A stretch of 18,149 nt of DNA from DASPJL01 sp035628645 (GCA_035628645.1 DASPJL010000106.1:1-18149), one strand, 5' to 3'. Shown: positions 7,810 through 15,787, counted from the first letter of the stretch. Made by a program: numbers and translations. The notes: generated by a model not told the origin, from the sequence alone.

Positions 7810-8172
7810 ATGAAAATTAAATCTTTCATATCGCAATTTTCCCGCTACTTTTTGGTAGTGATATGCTTTTTGGCCATATCCTCCAATCTGTATTCATTTT
7901 ACTTTGACTCACAAGTAAAGGAAGTGGCTGAAATAAGCAAAACAGTTAATGAAGATCAGGGCGAAGAGGAAAGTGATGAGCCCCGCTTTTGTGCTTATGA
8001 AGCGGTTGTACCTGTAGTCCATTTTAATAAGATCTGTCATTTTGTTTTAAAGATAATTCAGGTAGAAGTTTATGAGGCCCCTGTTGGGATAATTAAAGAT
8101 TCGCCTGCTTTTTTTACAAGACCTTTTTACAGGACTTTATTTCGGATGATTATCTCCCCCAATGCTCCCTAG
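7810..8172 (+). CDS. Small membrane or exported protein of unknown family, upstream of secDF
   Basis: I do not recognise this 120-residue protein. Residues 14-32 form one hydrophobic segment after a basic N-terminus, so it is either a signal peptide without an obvious cleavage site or a membrane anchor. An acidic stretch (EDQGEEESDEP, 48-58) follows, then a hydrophobic, basic C-terminal half with cysteines 61 and 76. The protein ends RTLFRMIISPNAP directly before a TAG stop, so the last sense codon is proline. A good promoter lies immediately upstream and secDF begins 87 bases downstream on the same strand, so the two are likely cotranscribed. Codon use resembles its neighbours and the N-terminus is protein-like, which supports a real gene. 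A role linked to export, for example as a translational sensor of Sec activity, is speculation from position only. Confidence 0.75.
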   Translation: MKIKSFISQFSRYFLVVICFLAISSNLYSFYFDSQVKEVAEISKTVNEDQGEEESDEPRFCAYEAVVPVVHFNKICHFVLKIIQVEVYEAPVGIIKDSPAFFTRPFYRTLFRMIISPNAP

Positions 8173-8259
8173 TATCGTTTAGCATTTCTTCCTTCTGTAT
8201 TTGATGCAGAATTATTCCTTTATATAGAATTACAATTTTCAAATCATAATTTACTTAAC

Positions 8260-11200
8260 ATGCAAAATAAAACCGGTATAATCATCCTTACGGTGATTGT
8301 TTCCATAATTTGTTTATATAATTTGTCTTTCACCTTTGTTTCCCGAGGTGTTCAAAGCGATGCCGCGGAATATGCTACAAACGCAAAAGGTGAAGTAGTT
8401 TCGTCTAAAAAACAAGCCTATCTTGACTCCATCTGGACTCAGCCAGTATATAATTTCCTGGGTATAAAATATACTTATCAGGATGTTAAAGAAAGGGAAT
8501 TAAACCTTGGCCTTGACCTTCAAGGCGGAATGAACGTAACTCTGGAGGTTTCCCCTGTTGAAATTTTAATTGGACTTTCAGGAAATAACGATGATCCTGC
8601 TTTCAGACAGGCATTGATAAAAGCCACTGAAGCAAGGAAAAGCAGCCAGGATACTTATGTTAATCTTTTTGTAAAAGCTTATAAAGAGCTCAAACCAAAC
8701 GGAAGATTAGCTGATATTTTTGCCAATACCGTTACCAAAGGACGAATTGACTATAATTCAAGTGATAACGATGTAGTAAAGGTCCTTAACTCAGAAGTAG
8801 AGGATGCCATCGATCGTTCCTTTGAAATTTTAAGCCGAAGAATTGACAAGTTTGGGGTAACTCAACCTACAATTCAAATAATACCAGGCAGAGGATTGAT
8901 TTCAGTTGAGCTTCCGGGAGTTGACAATCCTGAAAGGGTAAGAAAGCTTTTACAAGGGGCTGCAAAATTAGAGTTCTATAGAGTAATGGAGCCTAACGAA
9001 ATTTCTCCAAATTTAGATGCTATCAATACCTATCTTATTGCTCAGCAAAAACTTAAGAAAGGGTCGGCGACAGGTAAACAAGATGCCGCGTCTTCTGACA
9101 ATGTGGCTAATTTATTAGGCGCTAAAAAGGATGCAACTAAAGTAGAGGCTTCCCAGGATACGGTTTCAAAAGATACCTCATCTTTGGCAGATCAATTAAC
9201 AGCAGCAGATTCTACCGCAGGAGGTGATTCTCTTAATACTCAGTTTTCTCCATTATTTAGTCTTATAAAAGGCAACGGATTGGTTTATGACGTTAAGGAT
9301 ACTGCTAAGATTAATAAAATCTTTAAAATAAAAGAGGTACAAAATTACCTGCCTTCTGATGCCAAATTAGCATGGTCTGTTAAACCTATTAATGATCCAA
9401 CTACGAATAGTGGCGTTGGATTGATGGAGCTGAATATCTTGAAGGAAGAAAGAGACGGTTTGGCAATATTAACCGGCGACGTAATCAACGATGCAAGATG
9501 GGACATCAACCCGCAAGGAAAAGGGTATGAAGTAAGCATGTACATGAATGCTGAAGGCGCTAAGAAATGGAAAAAGATCACGGGAGCAAATAAAAATAAA
9601 AGAATTGCTGTAGTTCTTGATAATTACGTATATACTGCACCGGTTGTAAATGACGAAATTCCTAACGGGGTATCTGTAATTACCGGAAATTTCACGCAAG
9701 ATGAAGCAACCGACCTTGCAAACATTCTAAAAGCAGGAAAGCTGCCTGCTCCAACCAACATCGTTGAGGAGGCCATTGTTGGTCCTACGTTAGGTCAGGA
9801 ATCTATTGAAAGTGGTCTTATATCTATAATGATAGGTTTTGTGATCATTATTCTTTTCATGTTCTTTGTTTATAGTTCTTCTGGATGGGTAGCTGATTTA
9901 GCTGTAATTATAAATCTGTTTTTCTTATTGGGTGTACTGTCAAATCTGGGAGCTGCCTTAACATTGCCTGGTATTGCGGGTATTCTTCTGTCTCTGGCAA
10001 TGGCGGTAGATGCTAACGTGTTGATCAATGAAAGGGTAAAAGAAGAATTGGCCTCAGGAAAGACACTAAAAGACGCCATCGCCAGCGGTTATAAAAACGC
10101 CTTCTCTGCAATTTTTGACTCAAACATCACTACTTTGATAGCAGGTGTTGTACTGCTTATTTTTGGAACAGGGCTTATCTTTGGTTTTGCGGTTACCTTG
10201 GTAATCGGTGTTGTTTGTTCGTTGTTTACGTCTATCCTTATTACCAGAATCGTTTTTGAAGCCCTTCTGAAAAGGAATAAAAAGGTAAGCTTCTCAAACT
10301 CATTGACCAAAAATTTGTTTAGGTCCATTAATGTTGATTTTATTGGCAAAAGAAAGATATATTATGCAATCTCAACCGTGGTAATTATCGGCGGGATAGT
10401 TTCTATACTTATCAGAGGTTTTAATTTTGGGGTTGACTTTAAGGGAGGAAGAACATTCGTCGTGGATTTCCAAACTCCGGTAAGCTCTACAGAGATTCGT
10501 AAAAATTTAGCAGATGAATTTGGGGCAGCTCCGGAGGTAAAGACTTTTGGTTCCGATGATAAATTTAAAATTACTACCGATTATTTGGTAGAAGATGACT
10601 CTGATGTAGCTACAGCTAATGTCGAACAAAAACTAAATGCAGGTCTTGCCAAGTTTAGCGGAAACGAAACAAAGATTTTAAGTTCTTCTAAAATAGGTCC
10701 GACTATCGCTAATGATATTAAGATCAATGCTTTGTATTCTATAATAATTGCTTTGGTTGGTATGTTTTTGTACATCCTGGTTCGTTTTGGTAACTGGCAA
10801 TTCGCATTAGGCGGTATAGTAAGTTTATTGCATGACGTATTGGTAGTGTTGGCAATATTTTCACTATTCCAGGATATCCTCCCATTTTCATTAGAAATAG
10901 ATCAGGCTTTTGTTGCTGCCATACTTACTATCATCGGTTATTCAATCAATGACTCTGTGGTGGTTCTTGACCGGGTTAGGGAGTTCCTTGCCAATAGAAA
11001 AGCCTCCGATAGTTTTTCAAAGATTATCAACAACGCCTTAAATGATACCTTAAGTCGTACATTGATTACAGGTATAACCACAATTTGTGTATTGCTAATC
11101 TTGTTTTTGTTCGGTGGCGAAACAATCAGAGGCTTCTCCTTCGCAATGTTAATTGGTGTATTGATTGGTACATACTCTTCTATATGTATTGGAACGCCAA

Positions 11201-11283
11201 TCCTTGTAGATTTCTGGAAAGAATCGGACAAACTTGCAGGAGCTGTAAAACCAGCCGCTAAGCCGGTATCTTCTAATGTTTAG
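8260..11283 (+). CDS. secDF: SecDF fusion, protein export membrane subunit
   Basis: A 1007-residue single-chain SecD-SecF, the common Bacteroidota form. It uses the proton gradient to pull preproteins from the SecYEG channel on the outer face of the inner membrane. The SecD half has an N-terminal membrane helix, the motif LGLDLQGG (D86, G89, G90), a large periplasmic domain and membrane helices from about residue 520, including AMAVDANVLINERV with the conserved D584. The SecF half starts near residue 690 and carries FGVDFKGG (725-730 core) and GYSINDSVVVLDRVRE at 893-908 with conserved N897-D898. Between about 266 and 327 the periplasmic part contains a low-complexity Ala/Ser/Asp/Lys-rich insert absent from classical SecD. 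The ATG at 8260 follows AT-rich sequence without Shine-Dalgarno. A strong terminator follows 45 bases after the stop. Confidence 0.97.
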   Translation: MQNKTGIIILTVIVSIICLYNLSFTFVSRGVQSDAAEYATNAKGEVVSSKKQAYLDSIWTQPVYNFLGIKYTYQDVKERELNLGLDLQGGMNVTLEVSPVEILIGLSGNNDDPAFRQALIKATEARKSSQDTYVNLFVKAYKELKPNGRLADIFANTVTKGRIDYNSSDNDVVKVLNSEVEDAIDRSFEILSRRIDKFGVTQPTIQIIPGRGLISVELPGVDNPERVRKLLQGAAKLEFYRVMEPNEISPNLDAINTYLIAQQKLKKGSATGKQDAASSDNVANLLGAKKDATKVEASQDTVSKDTSSLADQLTAADSTAGGDSLNTQFSPLFSLIKGNGLVYDVKDTAKINKIFKIKEVQNYLPSDAKLAWSVKPINDPTTNSGVGLMELNILKEERDGLAILTGDVINDARWDINPQGKGYEVSMYMNAEGAKKWKKITGANKNKRIAVVLDNYVYTAPVVNDEIPNGVSVITGNFTQDEATDLANILKAGKLPAPTNIVEEAIVGPTLGQESIESGLISIMIGFVIIILFMFFVYSSSGWVADLAVIINLFFLLGVLSNLGAALTLPGIAGILLSLAMAVDANVLINERVKEELASGKTLKDAIASGYKNAFSAIFDSNITTLIAGVVLLIFGTGLIFGFAVTLVIGVVCSLFTSILITRIVFEALLKRNKKVSFSNSLTKNLFRSINVDFIGKRKIYYAISTVVIIGGIVSILIRGFNFGVDFKGGRTFVVDFQTPVSSTEIRKNLADEFGAAPEVKTFGSDDKFKITTDYLVEDDSDVATANVEQKLNAGLAKFSGNETKILSSSKIGPTIANDIKINALYSIIIALVGMFLYILVRFGNWQFALGGIVSLLHDVLVVLAIFSLFQDILPFSLEIDQAFVAAILTIIGYSINDSVVVLDRVREFLANRKASDSFSKIINNALNDTLSRTLITGITTICVLLILFLFGGETIRGFSFAMLIGVLIGTYSSICIGTPILVDFWKESDKLAGAVKPAAKPVSSNV

Positions 11284-11328
11284 CACTTTCTTTAGAAAAG
11301 GAGACTGAATTAAAATTCTCTTTCAAAT

Positions 11329-11359
11329 AAAAAACCTTAGGATTTCGCTGAGGTTTTTT
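11329..11359 (+). terminator. Rho-independent terminator of secDF
   Basis: A 12-base stem, AAAAAACCTTAG (11329-11340) with CTGAGGTTTTTT (11348-11359) including one G-T pair, closes a 7-base loop. The descending arm itself supplies six Ts, followed by ATTT. Position 45 bases after the secDF stop fits transcription termination; the A-rich ascending arm means it could also work weakly on the other strand. Confidence 0.88.
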
Positions 11360-11535
11360 ATTTGTTCCCTTCTAAAAAGCAATTCTATTATTGTTTTTGA
11401 AGACTCCCCCGCTGTAACGTTAATCCTGTTTTGATAATGTATTTGTATAGGTTGAAACTTCACATTGCGGCCTGACGCTTTCTGTGAGCGGCTTTACCGA
11501 CTCTGGTTATCATTTATTAAAATAGAAGTGAAGAA
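11360..11535. other. Unassigned intergenic stretch between two terminators
   Basis: No convincing ORF lies here. The stretch is locally richer in GC than other gaps (for example ACTCCCCCGCTG around 11403-11414) and contains nested short inverted repeats: CTTCAC (11458-11463) with GTGAAG (11528-11533), CGG (11468-11470) with CCG (11497-11499), and the hairpin CGCT-N7-AGCG (11476-11490). Together they could fold as one plus-strand RNA ending at the next hairpin. I do not recognise any known RNA family such as SRP RNA, 6S or tmRNA in it. Confidence 0.4.
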
Positions 11536-11540
11536 ATGAA

Positions 11541-11579
11541 AAAAGGGTATACACAAATAGCATTTGCATATACCCTTTT
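11541..11579 (-). terminator. Terminator hairpin of dxs, possibly bidirectional
   Basis: AAAAGGGTATA (11541-11551) pairs perfectly with TATACCCTTTT (11569-11579), and inside the loop CAAAT (11554-11558) pairs with ATTTG (11562-11566), giving an elongated two-part hairpin. On the minus strand the stem runs into TTTTTT, 25 bases after the dxs stop, as expected for its terminator. On the plus strand only four Ts followed by CATT trail the stem, so termination there would be weaker. Confidence 0.8.
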
Positions 11580-11604
11580 CATTAATGTGTTTCTTAAAGG
11601 CTTT

Positions 11605-13557
11605 TTACCTTTTAAAGATTATATTTTCAGGGATTGTTTTTTTAAGCGAGGAAGATACTACACTCGACATGGCCATCACTTCATTGATTATTCCCTCCGA
11701 ATCGAAGTAACATTCTTTGTATAACTCATTCTGCTCGCCATGCTCGATGACTTTATCTGGTATGCCAAGCCTTCTAACCGTTGCGCTATAGCCGTTATCC
11801 GCCATGAATTCCAATATAGCGCTTCCAAATCCACCCATCAGGCAACCATCTTCTATGGTTATTATTTTATCAAAATCGTGAAATATGGAATGGAGCAGTT
11901 CTTCGTCTAAAGGTTTTACAAACCTCATATCATAATGGGCAGGATTTATACCAAAATCTTTCAAATAGACTTTAGCATCCGCTACGTAATTGCCAATATG
12001 ACCAATGGATAGTATTGCAATTTCCTCGCCTTTACTCACCAACCGTCCTTTGCCGATCTCCAGTTTTTTTAATGGCTTTTTCCAGTCAGGCATTACCCCT
12101 TGGCCTCGCGGATATCTTATGCAAAAAGGACCTATGTTTTGTTCTGAGGCGGTATACATTAAATTCCTTAATTCCTCTTCATTCATAGGAGCAGAAACAA
12201 TAAGATTAGGAATGCACCTCATATAAGCTATATCATAAGCGCCATGATGAGTAGGGCCGTCCGCACCTGCAAATCCTGCCCGGTCAAGGCAAAAAATGAC
12301 TTTTAAATTTTGAATGCAAACATCGTGTATTACCTGGTCATATGCCCTTTGCATAAAGGTGGAGTATATATTGCAGAAAGGAATCAGTCCTTGTGTAGCT
12401 AAACCTGCAGAAAAGGTAACCGCATGTTGTTCTGCGATGCCTACATCAAAAGCTCTTTCCGGCATCTCCTTCATCATAATATTTAAAGAGGAGCCTGAAG
12501 GCATGGCCGGAGTAATTCCTATAATTTTCTCATTGGTTTTGGCTAGCTCCACAATAGTATTTCCAAAAACATCCTGATATTTAGGTGCCTGTGGAGTATC
12601 GTATTCCTTCTTTTTAATTTCACCGGTTATTTTATCAAATATTCCGGGTGCATGCCATTTTGTTTGATCTTTTTCAGCTAATGCAAAGCCTTTTCCCTTC
12701 TTGGTGATACAATGGAGGATTTTTGGTCCTGGGATGGCTTTAAGGTCATTTAAAACGTTAATCAGATGATTTAAATCATGACCGTCCACCGGTCCGAAAT
12801 ATCTTAAGTTAAGCGATTCGAATAAATTGCTTTGCTTAAGTATAGTTCCTTTTATTCCTGCTTCTATTTTTGAAGCAATTTCCTGGGCATTTTTTCCAAA
12901 GCGGCTCAATTTCCCTAAGATGTTCCAAACCTCATCTTTTACTTTATTATAAGTCCTGGAGGTAGTAATATCCGTGAGATAATCCTTCAAAGCGCCCACA
13001 TTTGGGTCAATGGCCATGCAATTGTCGTTCAGGATTATGATCAGATTGGTATTGGTCACGCCTGCGTGGTTTAATGCTTCAAAAGCCATTCCGGCTGTCA
13101 TTGCTCCGTCACCTATAATTGCGACATGTTGGCGGTCTTCTTTTTTATATTGAGAGGCTACTGCCATTCCCAATGCTGCTGATATTGAGGTAGATGAATG
13201 TCCTACTCCAAAAGCATCATACTGGCTTTCGGATCTTTTAGGGAAACCTGAAAGGCCGCCATGAAATCTGTTGGTATGAAATGTGTCTCTTCTTCCGGTT
13301 AATATTTTATGTCCATATGCCTGATGTCCCACATCCCAAACTACCATATCATGAGGTGTATTGAATACATAGTGAACAGCCAGAGTGAGTTCAATTACCC
13401 CTAAACTAGCTGCAAAATGTCCTCCATATACAGAGACATTGTCAATAATAAACTGCCTAAGCTCGCTACCAAGCTGTACCAATTGAGTCTGATCGAGATT
13501 TTTCAGGTCTTTTGGCGAGTTGATAGTTGCTAATAATTCACCTGGATTAATTAACAT
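11605..13557 (-). CDS. dxs: 1-deoxy-D-xylulose-5-phosphate synthase
   Basis: 650 residues, near the usual 620-640 for DXS. It joins pyruvate and glyceraldehyde 3-phosphate using thiamine diphosphate and magnesium, the first step of the methylerythritol phosphate route to isoprenoids and also a precursor step for thiamine and pyridoxal. Landmarks in order: GGHFAASLG with the conserved H47; VWDVGHQAYGHK (H78); FGVGHSSTSIS at about 116-126; the thiamine-binding IIGDGAMTAG to ILNDN block at 148-179; EQHAV with catalytic E376 and H378; and DRAGFAGADGPTHHG at 425-439. The start ATG is preceded by AAGGGT at a short distance, a possible Shine-Dalgarno. It is transcribed alone on the minus strand, divergent from scpA over 145 AT-rich bases and closed by a hairpin terminator. 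Confidence 0.97.
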   Translation of the reverse strand: MLINPGELLATINSPKDLKNLDQTQLVQLGSELRQFIIDNVSVYGGHFAASLGVIELTLAVHYVFNTPHDMVVWDVGHQAYGHKILTGRRDTFHTNRFHGGLSGFPKRSESQYDAFGVGHSSTSISAALGMAVASQYKKEDRQHVAIIGDGAMTAGMAFEALNHAGVTNTNLIIILNDNCMAIDPNVGALKDYLTDITTSRTYNKVKDEVWNILGKLSRFGKNAQEIASKIEAGIKGTILKQSNLFESLNLRYFGPVDGHDLNHLINVLNDLKAIPGPKILHCITKKGKGFALAEKDQTKWHAPGIFDKITGEIKKKEYDTPQAPKYQDVFGNTIVELAKTNEKIIGITPAMPSGSSLNIMMKEMPERAFDVGIAEQHAVTFSAGLATQGLIPFCNIYSTFMQRAYDQVIHDVCIQNLKVIFCLDRAGFAGADGPTHHGAYDIAYMRCIPNLIVSAPMNEEELRNLMYTASEQNIGPFCIRYPRGQGVMPDWKKPLKKLEIGKGRLVSKGEEIAILSIGHIGNYVADAKVYLKDFGINPAHYDMRFVKPLDEELLHSIFHDFDKIITIEDGCLMGGFGSAILEFMADNGYSATVRRLGIPDKVIEHGEQNELYKECYFDSEGIINEVMAMSSVVSSSLKKTIPENIIFKR

Positions 13558-13656
13558 TTTTACCCTTATGATATTATTCTTAACTGCTTTAAAAATAAAA
13601 TGTTTGAGCAGTAAAAAGTATATTATATGTAAAAATAGTCTTTTTGTAAATAAATC

Positions 13657-13683
13657 TTGTTATTATTTTTAATAATATATTTG
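13657..13683 (+). promoter_or_regulatory. Putative promoter of scpA
   Basis: A perfect -7 box TATATTTG lies at 13676-13683, with TTG at 13657-13659 sixteen bases upstream, slightly shorter than the usual 17-23 spacing. Transcription would begin about 6 to 8 bases downstream, leaving only a dozen or so bases before the TTG start at 13703. The rest of the dxs-scpA gap is very AT-rich; a poorer -7 candidate for dxs (TACTTTTT on the minus strand, 13613-13620) lacks a -33 partner. Confidence 0.5.
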
Positions 13684-13702
13684 AGTAAAAAAGCAGTCCA
13701 AT

Positions 13703-14455
13703 TTGAATTTTGAAATAAAGCTTCCCCTCTTTGAAGGCCCTTTTGATCTTTTACTTTTCTTTATTGAGAGAGATGAATTGGACATTTATGACATACCCAT
13801 TTCAAAAATAACCAATGACTTCCTGGATTATATTCATCATTTGGAGAAATTGAATATAGATATAGCCAGTGAGTTTATAGTAGTAGCGGCAACCTTAATG
13901 AGAATAAAGGTAAAAATGCTTATCCCAAGGGCAGTGGTCGATGAAGCCGGAAATGAGATTGATCCCAGGGAGGATCTGGTTAAGCATTTGTTGGAATACA
14001 AAAAGTACAAATCTGTTTTGGAAGAATTTACTCATTTGGAAGAAACAAGATTGAATCTTGAATCAAGAGGAAATGTTCTTAAAGAAATAAAGAAATTAAG
14101 TGAAGGAAGTAATGTGGAAGCCGAATTGCAGGATTTGGATCTTTATAAGTTAATGCGGGTATTTCAGAGGGTTATGCATCGTTATGATATTTCGAACACA
14201 AAACCCACCCATACTGTTGTTACGTATCCTTATACTATAGCTGAGCAAAAAGATTTTATTTTGAATAAGCTAATTGCGACCTCAAAATTATCTTTTCTTG
14301 AAATTTATGAACTTTATAAAGAGAAGATAGCTTTAATATATAATTTTATGGCAATTCTTGAACTACTGCAGTTAAACAAGATTCAAATACAGATAGGGCT
14401 AGGATTTAATAACTTTTGGATTTTAAATAAGCAGGAGTCGGAAATCAATAATTAA
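13703..14455 (+). CDS. scpA: Segregation and condensation protein A (kleisin)
   Basis: 250 residues, normal for ScpA. This kleisin bridges the SMC heads and, with ScpB, forms the condensin complex that organises and segregates the chromosome. The N-terminal helical SMC-binding part begins with the strongly conserved FEIKLPLFEGPFDLLLFFIE (residues 3-22) and continues ERDELDIYDIPI; the middle is acidic and charged; the C-terminus (about 170-245) looks like the winged helix that contacts the other SMC head. The start is TTG at 13703: an in-frame TGA lies at 13682-13684 and no ATG or GTG occurs between it and the conserved N-terminus, so the TTG is effectively forced. smc and scpB are not in the window. 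dedA follows 71 bases later on the same strand. Confidence 0.95.
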   Translation: MNFEIKLPLFEGPFDLLLFFIERDELDIYDIPISKITNDFLDYIHHLEKLNIDIASEFIVVAATLMRIKVKMLIPRAVVDEAGNEIDPREDLVKHLLEYKKYKSVLEEFTHLEETRLNLESRGNVLKEIKKLSEGSNVEAELQDLDLYKLMRVFQRVMHRYDISNTKPTHTVVTYPYTIAEQKDFILNKLIATSKLSFLEIYELYKEKIALIYNFMAILELLQLNKIQIQIGLGFNNFWILNKQESEINN

Positions 14456-14526
14456 AATAATTTTCAAATCAGTACGTCCTATTCAGAGATAATTAATAAA
14501 ATAAAAACATATAGAAGCCGGGTTTT

Positions 14527-15243
14527 ATGGGAGAATTTTTTAGTACGTTGTTAGATTCGAGAGAAATTATTACCACTGGCGGACTTTTTCTGATACTGGC
14601 AATTGTCTTTGCTGAGAATGGATTGTTTTTCGGCTTTTTTTTGCCAGGCGATTATTTGTTGTTTTCTGCAGGTTTGTTATGTGGAACAGATGTAATTGAT
14701 GTAAACATTTGGGTAATGGTTTTCTCAATTACTTTGGCTGCTTACACGGGAAGTTATACAGGATATTATTTCGGGAAGATTCTTGGTCAGAATTTATATA
14801 AGAAAAAGGAAAATCTCTTTTTTAAATACAAATACCTGGTGAAAACCAGGTTCTATTATATGAAGTATGGAGGAAAAACGCTGATCATATCCAGATTTCT
14901 TCCTGTTGTCAGAACTTTCGCGCCAATACTTGCTGGCGCAGTAAGAATGAATTTTAAAAAGTTTTCTTTTTATAATCTTTGGGGAAGTATTATTTGGGTA
15001 TTTTCATTAGTCCTTCTTGGATATTTTCTGGGACAACAATTCCCTCAGATTATGGACTACCTTCATTATATAATTATTGGTTTTTTGGTGGTTACTTCCA
15101 CAATAGTCATAAAAGGTTTATTGAATTTTAAGAAGCAGACTGCCAGGAAAATTCCTGCTTTGAAAAGAAAAACGGTGGTAAAAGTGGAAGAAGAATCAAA
15201 ACCGAAGGCTAATAAGGGAGTGATTTCAGAAAATCTTAAATAA
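14527..15243 (+). CDS. DedA-family (VTT domain) membrane protein
   Basis: 238 residues with several hydrophobic stretches (about 18-40, 58-82, 145-170 and 178-195), as in inner-membrane DedA proteins. Family motifs are clear: FAENGLFFGFFLPGD at 28-42, whose E30 and D42 are acidic residues in the membrane re-entrant region; TGYYFGKILG in the middle; and SRFLPVVRTFAPILAG at 122-137 with the conserved arginines R123 and R129. Such proteins support membrane proton-motive force, and some members flip undecaprenyl phosphate or phosphatidylethanolamine; which applies here cannot be judged. The last 35 residues are a lysine-rich, probably cytoplasmic tail (KKQTARKIPALKRK and on). It follows scpA, possibly in one transcript, and ends before a strong terminator. 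Confidence 0.92.
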   Translation: MGEFFSTLLDSREIITTGGLFLILAIVFAENGLFFGFFLPGDYLLFSAGLLCGTDVIDVNIWVMVFSITLAAYTGSYTGYYFGKILGQNLYKKKENLFFKYKYLVKTRFYYMKYGGKTLIISRFLPVVRTFAPILAGAVRMNFKKFSFYNLWGSIIWVFSLVLLGYFLGQQFPQIMDYLHYIIIGFLVVTSTIVIKGLLNFKKQTARKIPALKRKTVVKVEEESKPKANKGVISENLK

Positions 15244-15271
15244 GAAACTTTTGGTTTAGAAAATAGAAAAG

Positions 15272-15311
15272 AAGGATATTGAAGCTATACAAATTTCAAT
15301 ATCCTTTTTTT
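15272..15311. terminator. Terminator between dedA and ndk, probably bidirectional
   Basis: AAGGATATTGAA (15272-15283) pairs perfectly with TTCAATATCCTT (15295-15306) around an 11-base loop. On the plus strand the stem ends in a run of Ts to 15311, 28 bases after the dedA stop. On the minus strand it is followed by CTTTTCTATTTT, and lies 38 bases after the ndk stop, so one hairpin can serve both convergent genes. Confidence 0.9.
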
Positions 15312-15349
15312 ATGTTTAATAATCTATAGGTTTTAAACAATACGATGGT

Positions 15350-15769
15350 TTAAAATCTTTCCATTTCTGAAAAGAAAAAATCTCCCTCAATTTTTGCATT
15401 CTCATCAGAATCAGAGCCATGTATGGCATTGGCTTCTATTGATTTTGCAAACTTTTTTCTAATGGTACCCTCTTCGGCATTAGCAGGATTTGTAGCGCCA
15501 ATTAATTTCCTGAAGTCCGCTACAGCATTTGCTTTTTCTAATATCATTGCTACGATGGGTCCGGAGGACATATAGGCACAAAGATCTTTATAAAAAGGTC
15601 TTTCTTTATGAACAGCATAAAATTGACCTGCTCTTTCAGAAGAAAGTCTTGTTAGTTTCATTGCTACTATTCTAAAACCTGCTTCTTCAATCATTCTTGT
15701 TATTGCTCCTGAATTTCCGTCTTTAAACGCATCAGGTTTGATCATTGTAAATGTTCTGTTGTCTGCCAT
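15350..15769 (-). CDS. ndk: Nucleoside diphosphate kinase
   Basis: 139 residues, the standard size. It transfers the gamma phosphate of ATP to nucleoside diphosphates through a phosphohistidine and balances NTP and dNTP pools in the cytoplasm. The N-terminal TFTMIKPDA (residues 6-14, with K11) is the nucleotide-binding strand, and the active-site signature NAIHGSDSDENA at 114-125 contains the phosphorylated H117. R87 and R104 sit at the expected phosphate-binding places. The C-terminus FFFSEMERF is typical of the Bacteroidota form. The start ATG (complement of 15767-15769) is 18 bases downstream of a perfect -7 box, so ndk probably has its own promoter in the 78-base gap after recR. Confidence 0.97.
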   Translation of the reverse strand: MADNRTFTMIKPDAFKDGNSGAITRMIEEAGFRIVAMKLTRLSSERAGQFYAVHKERPFYKDLCAYMSSGPIVAMILEKANAVADFRKLIGATNPANAEEGTIRKKFAKSIEANAIHGSDSDENAKIEGDFFFSEMERF

Positions 15770-15787
15770 TAGTTAAAATTTTGACCG

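Noticed and set aside
8196..8203. TGTATTTG as an internal promoter for secDF
   Set aside because: It matches the -7 consensus with one mismatch but has no TTG at the needed distance; the promoter before the small gene is clearly better.
11400..11535. SRP RNA, 6S RNA or tmRNA in the secDF-dxs gap
   Set aside because: None of the diagnostic elements (SRP GGAA-type tetraloop with its asymmetric loop, long 6S central bubble, tRNA-like tmRNA ends) can be seen.
11536..11724. Plus-strand ORF of 62 codons next to dxs
   Set aside because: Its start lies in the dxs terminator hairpin and most of it is antisense to the conserved dxs 3' end.
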